This document shows positions 7,318 through 9,914 of a stretch of DNA of 9,914 nt, piece by piece; position 1 is the first letter of the stretch, and every line of letters begins with the position of its first letter. The translations under genes were made by a program, and so were the position numbers. A model generated the notes under the pieces. The model was not told the origin of the DNA, did no database searches, and saw only the letters and a list, made by a program, of their open reading frames with translations. This DNA is from Atopobiaceae bacterium (lineage in GTDB: Bacteria > Actinomycetota > Coriobacteriia > Coriobacteriales > Atopobiaceae), in the NCBI GenBank assembly GCA_015258485.1, contig JABZIF010000034.1, forward strand, positions 1-9,914. The letters run 5' to 3'.

Positions 7318-8063
7318 TAGAACATGAGGATAACAACAATTACTACTACACCTATAGCAATCAATACAAAGTCAGTTAGAGCCAAAGGATAGCGTTTAAA
7401 TGCAGAAGAAGCATTCCTTAAATAAAAACCCCGCTGCTCGGCAGCAAGAGCAGAAGCATCCGCTTTTTTAACGGAGCTTACCAACAAAGGAACAATTAGA
7501 GGCATAGTGAGTTGAAGCTTTTTAAAGGGATTTTTGGTATCAAACTCAACGCCGCGAGCTGTCTGAGCTTCCATGATATGGTTCATTTCGGAAGCAAATA
7601 CAGGCACAAAGCGAAAAACAGTTGCAATGGTAAACGCGTACGGATACGGAACATGTATAACTTCTACAAGTGCATTCATAAGATCTTCTACACGCATGAA
7701 TGAAAGCATTAAGAGCAGCGGCAAAGCCAAGGCAACTGTTTTAAGAGCAACAGTAAGTCCACGCTCTAAGCCACCTGAAGTTATAAACAAAAAGAGTTGC
7801 TGACCAGAAGGAGTCACTAACGTTTGAACCATGCATAATATAAATCCCAACACTGTAAAACCTACTACCAATGTGAAAGTTTTTTGAACGTTTTGTGAAA
7901 TAATTCCTACAAAAATTGTAAGTATCAACACTACAAGCACTTCAAAGATTCCCTGGGCAACAAAAGCTGCTACAAACAACTCAAGAGCAAAAATAAGCTT
8001 AGCTACAGGATTTGCCTTATGGAAGAAGCTTGTTCCTTCAGTGTAATCAATAACACTACCCAC
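7317..8063 (-). CDS. ecfT: ECF transporter transmembrane component EcfT (CbiQ family)
   Basis: EcfT is the membrane scaffold that couples two ATPase domains to a substrate-binding S protein in energy-coupling-factor vitamin/metal importers. The product has 248 residues. It opens with an EcfT-like DYTEGTSFFHKANPVAKL segment, followed by about five hydrophobic spans. The cytoplasmic coupling helices carry the first Ala-Arg-Gly motif (ARG, 169-171) and a second, altered one (QRG in AEQRGF, 210-212). The GTG at 8061-8063 was chosen because GGGAG lies 7 nt upstream. It overlaps the ATPase stop by 8 nt (coupling). Upstream in-frame ATG at 8085-8087 and a further one at 8117 lack ribosome sites. The substrate cannot be inferred because no S component is in view. 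Confidence 0.92.
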
Positions 8064-9914
8064 GAGAAATCTCCCTAGTCTTGTCATTAAGTGTTGCTGC
8101 AATACGGGCTTTCTCAAACTGATATTTCACTACCTCAAGCACTTCAGATACCCTACTTAAGCTAGTAAACGCCACATCAACTTGATCACCTAACAACCTT
8201 GAAAGCTGAATCATTTGAGGAGCCTCAATGCATGCTTTCTTTAAAACCTCATCTTTCAAAAAAATCTGTGTAACTTCTCCATCATCTAATACACAACCAT
8301 GAGCCATTACGACAACACGTGTAGCAAAGTCTAGGACAACCTCCATGTCATGACAGACCATAAGAACGGCACAGCCCTTCTCGCACAACGATTGAACTAT
8401 TTCCATTACCTGCATACACTCTTTAAAATCCAAACCTGTCGTAGGCTCATCAAGCACAAGAATATTGGGTTCACACGCAATCACAGAGGCCAGCGCAACC
8501 ATCTGTCGTTGACCACGAGAGAGCGTAAATGGAGATGCACTTGCATCCAAGCCCATATGCTCAATAACTTCAAGTACCTTCTTGTGAACATCTTCTGCCG
8601 ACATACCCTTAAGACTAAGTCCAAAGGCAATTTCTTCATAAACACTTGCTTTACAAATTTGATAATCAGGATTTTGAAACAGTGTTGAAACGTGCTGGGC
8701 AATCTGTGAAGTCTTCCAATCTTTACAAGAAACGCCCGTAATCTGAATATCTCCAGATCTTGGACGGAGAAGCCCGTTTACCAGCTTGGTAAGCGTTGTT
8801 TTTCCAGCGCCGTTCTGACCAACAAGAGCAACAAGTTCTCCTGGATATAAGCTTAAAGTAATGTGCTCAACACCATCAGTACTTTCATGATATTTAAACG
8901 TCGCATCAATAACGTCTAATACAGCCGCATTGCTTGGCTGATTGACATCTTGAAGAATGCCAATCCTTTCAAAAGGGCCACTGGATGAAGCTACAACAGG
9001 ACCATCGAGATGAGGTAGTTGTGTTGCAACAGATAACTCAGCGCCATTTGTATTTCTAAATATCTCAGAACCATTAGTAAGAGAAATCTGTCGATGTTGA
9101 AGTGTTCCAATCGTACTAGCAATTTGCTGGGCAGCAGACTGTACTGAAAGCGCAACTCTGTTGCCACATGATGATATGGAAGTTTCCTCTACCAAACCAG
9201 CATACTCAGACTCATGTAAAAGCTCTTGTACACCTTTAGAAATACGTACGCATCTAGGAACGTCAACACCAACCTCTTGCAATAAATCTACCTGTGTGAA
9301 TACTTCTTCACCACTACCCAATGCACAAATGGTACCTTTATTCATGACGGCAATCTTTGAACAATACTTGGCGAGAAGACCAACTTTTTGCTCAACGACC
9401 ACCACAGTAATTCCTTTAGTCTTATTAAGCTCAGAAAGTGTCTGAAAGATGAGCTCAGATGATGATGGATCCAAGGCTGCTGTTGGCTCATCGAGCACCA
9501 TAACCTGTGGTTGCAATGCCAGAAGTGCCGCGATGGCAACTTTTTGCTTCTGACCACCAGAAAGAGATGCAATCTCTCTAAAACGCAGGTCAGTAATACC
9601 GACAGTTGCAAGAGCATATGTGATTCTCTCTGGTATCTCTGCATGAGAAACAGCAAAGTTCTCAAGTCCAAAGAGAAGCTCATCTTCAACAATTGAAGCA
9701 ACCATCTGTGCATTAATATCTTGGGTGATTGATCCCACAATCTTAGAAATATCAGTTAACGCAACCGTACAGGTATCCATTCCAGAGACAAGAATCTTTC
9801 CAAAGAAATTACCTCTAAAGTGATGAGGAATAGCACCAGAAAGTGCAAGAGCAAGCGTAGACTTGCCTGCACCAGAAGGACCAACAATACCTACAAAGTC
9901 ACCCTCCTGAACGC
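8056..9914 (-). CDS. ECF transporter double ATPase (two fused ABC domains), 5' end cut by window edge
   Basis: This cytoplasmic motor protein powers an ECF-type importer with EcfT. The window shows 618 residues; the frame stays open through 9914, so the ATG at 9780 is internal. Numbering from the first visible residue, domain 1 has Walker A GPSGAGKST (11-19), a Q-loop at Gln64, LSGGQ (117-121) and Walker B VMVLDE (137-142). At the switch position domain 1 has Gln175 (VVVVEQK) instead of the usual His. Domain 2 has Walker A GQNGAGKTT (365-373), Q-loop Gln413, LSRGQ (464-468), Walker B ILVLDE (484-489) and a normal His521 (MVCHD). Between the domains lies an unusually long linker (about 194-330) rich in Ser, Gln and Val. 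About 75 residues follow domain 2's end. It resembles YkoD-type fused ATPases, but the substrate is unknown. Confidence 0.93.
   Translation of the reverse strand, partial: VQEGDFVGIVGPSGAGKSTLALALSGAIPHHFRGNFFGKILVSGMDTCTVALTDISKIVGSITQDINAQMVASIVEDELLFGLENFAVSHAEIPERITYALATVGITDLRFREIASLSGGQKQKVAIAALLALQPQVMVLDEPTAALDPSSSELIFQTLSELNKTKGITVVVVEQKVGLLAKYCSKIAVMNKGTICALGSGEEVFTQVDLLQEVGVDVPRCVRISKGVQELLHESEYAGLVEETSISSCGNRVALSVQSAAQQIASTIGTLQHRQISLTNGSEIFRNTNGAELSVATQLPHLDGPVVASSSGPFERIGILQDVNQPSNAAVLDVIDATFKYHESTDGVEHITLSLYPGELVALVGQNGAGKTTLTKLVNGLLRPRSGDIQITGVSCKDWKTSQIAQHVSTLFQNPDYQICKASVYEEIAFGLSLKGMSAEDVHKKVLEVIEHMGLDASASPFTLSRGQRQMVALASVIACEPNILVLDEPTTGLDFKECMQVMEIVQSLCEKGCAVLMVCHDMEVVLDFATRVVVMAHGCVLDDGEVTQIFLKDEVLKKACIEAPQMIQLSRLLGDQVDVAFTSLSRVSEVLEVVKYQFEKARIAATLNDKTREISRG

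Noticed and set aside
8061..8117. Longer EcfT starts at 8117 or 8087
   Set aside because: Neither has a ribosome site and both add a polar, non-family N-terminus read from the ATPase 3' end; the GTG at 8063 has GGGAG 7 nt upstream.
8350..8688. Plus-strand 112-codon frame opposite the second ATPase domain
   Set aside because: It is antisense to Walker and signature motifs of domain 2 and has no family features.
9342..9740. Minus-strand 132-codon frame inside the double ATPase gene
   Set aside because: It is an alternative frame of the ATPase first domain, which has all ABC motifs; the product is a Leu/Ser-rich shadow.
9778..9780. ATG taken as the start of the double ATPase gene
   Set aside because: The same frame continues upstream to the window edge and encodes a perfect Walker A motif, so this ATG is internal.

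Overview
The window looks like an ordinary bacterial chromosome segment of core genes: 11 protein-coding genes, two of them cut by the window edges, packed almost without gaps. Taxonomy is inferred only from protein style and layout. Base composition is fairly AT-rich. The rpsP-KH-rimM-trmD and obg-nadD-yqeK-rsfS clusters, the alanine/glutamate-rich S16 tail, many GTG/TTG starts and a probable leaderless dinB would fit a low-GC actinobacterium such as the Coriobacteriia (Atopobium-like). A Firmicute cannot be excluded without a database search.

Layout, left to right. Positions 1-2403, minus strand, hold a translation/secretion operon read rpsP (S16), khpA-type KH protein, rimM, trmD, lepB (3' part off the left edge). 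Neighbours are 1-2 nt apart or overlap by 8 nt. Positions 2404-2590 are a divergent control region. It holds a possible rpsP promoter and leader hairpin, and facing it a dinB promoter overlapped by an imperfect palindrome resembling a LexA operator. Positions 2591-3928, plus strand, hold dinB (DNA polymerase IV), the only plus-strand gene; it converges on rsfS with 5 nt between them. Positions 3934-7244, minus strand, hold obg, nadD, yqeK, rsfS in reading order. Positions 7317-9914, minus strand, hold an ECF transporter energizing module: a double ATPase (5' end off the right edge) followed by the transmembrane EcfT. A small hairpin at 7303-7317 separates it from obg. The substrate-binding S component is not in the window.

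How the genes work together. The rpsP operon links 30S assembly (S16, RimM), RNA binding (KH protein), tRNA m1G37 modification (TrmD) and signal peptide removal (LepB). The obg operon joins ribosome-assembly and silencing factors (Obg, RsfS) with NAD synthesis (NadD) and Ap4A hydrolysis (YqeK). The ECF genes encode a vitamin/metal importer engine of unknown substrate.

I found no gene set that looks like an undescribed defence or mobile system. The most interesting signals are the dinB control region, a glutamine at the H-loop position of the first EcfA ATPase domain, and the rpsP leader hairpin. No tRNA, rRNA, CRISPR, insertion sequence or gene-free stretch over 300 bases was seen.
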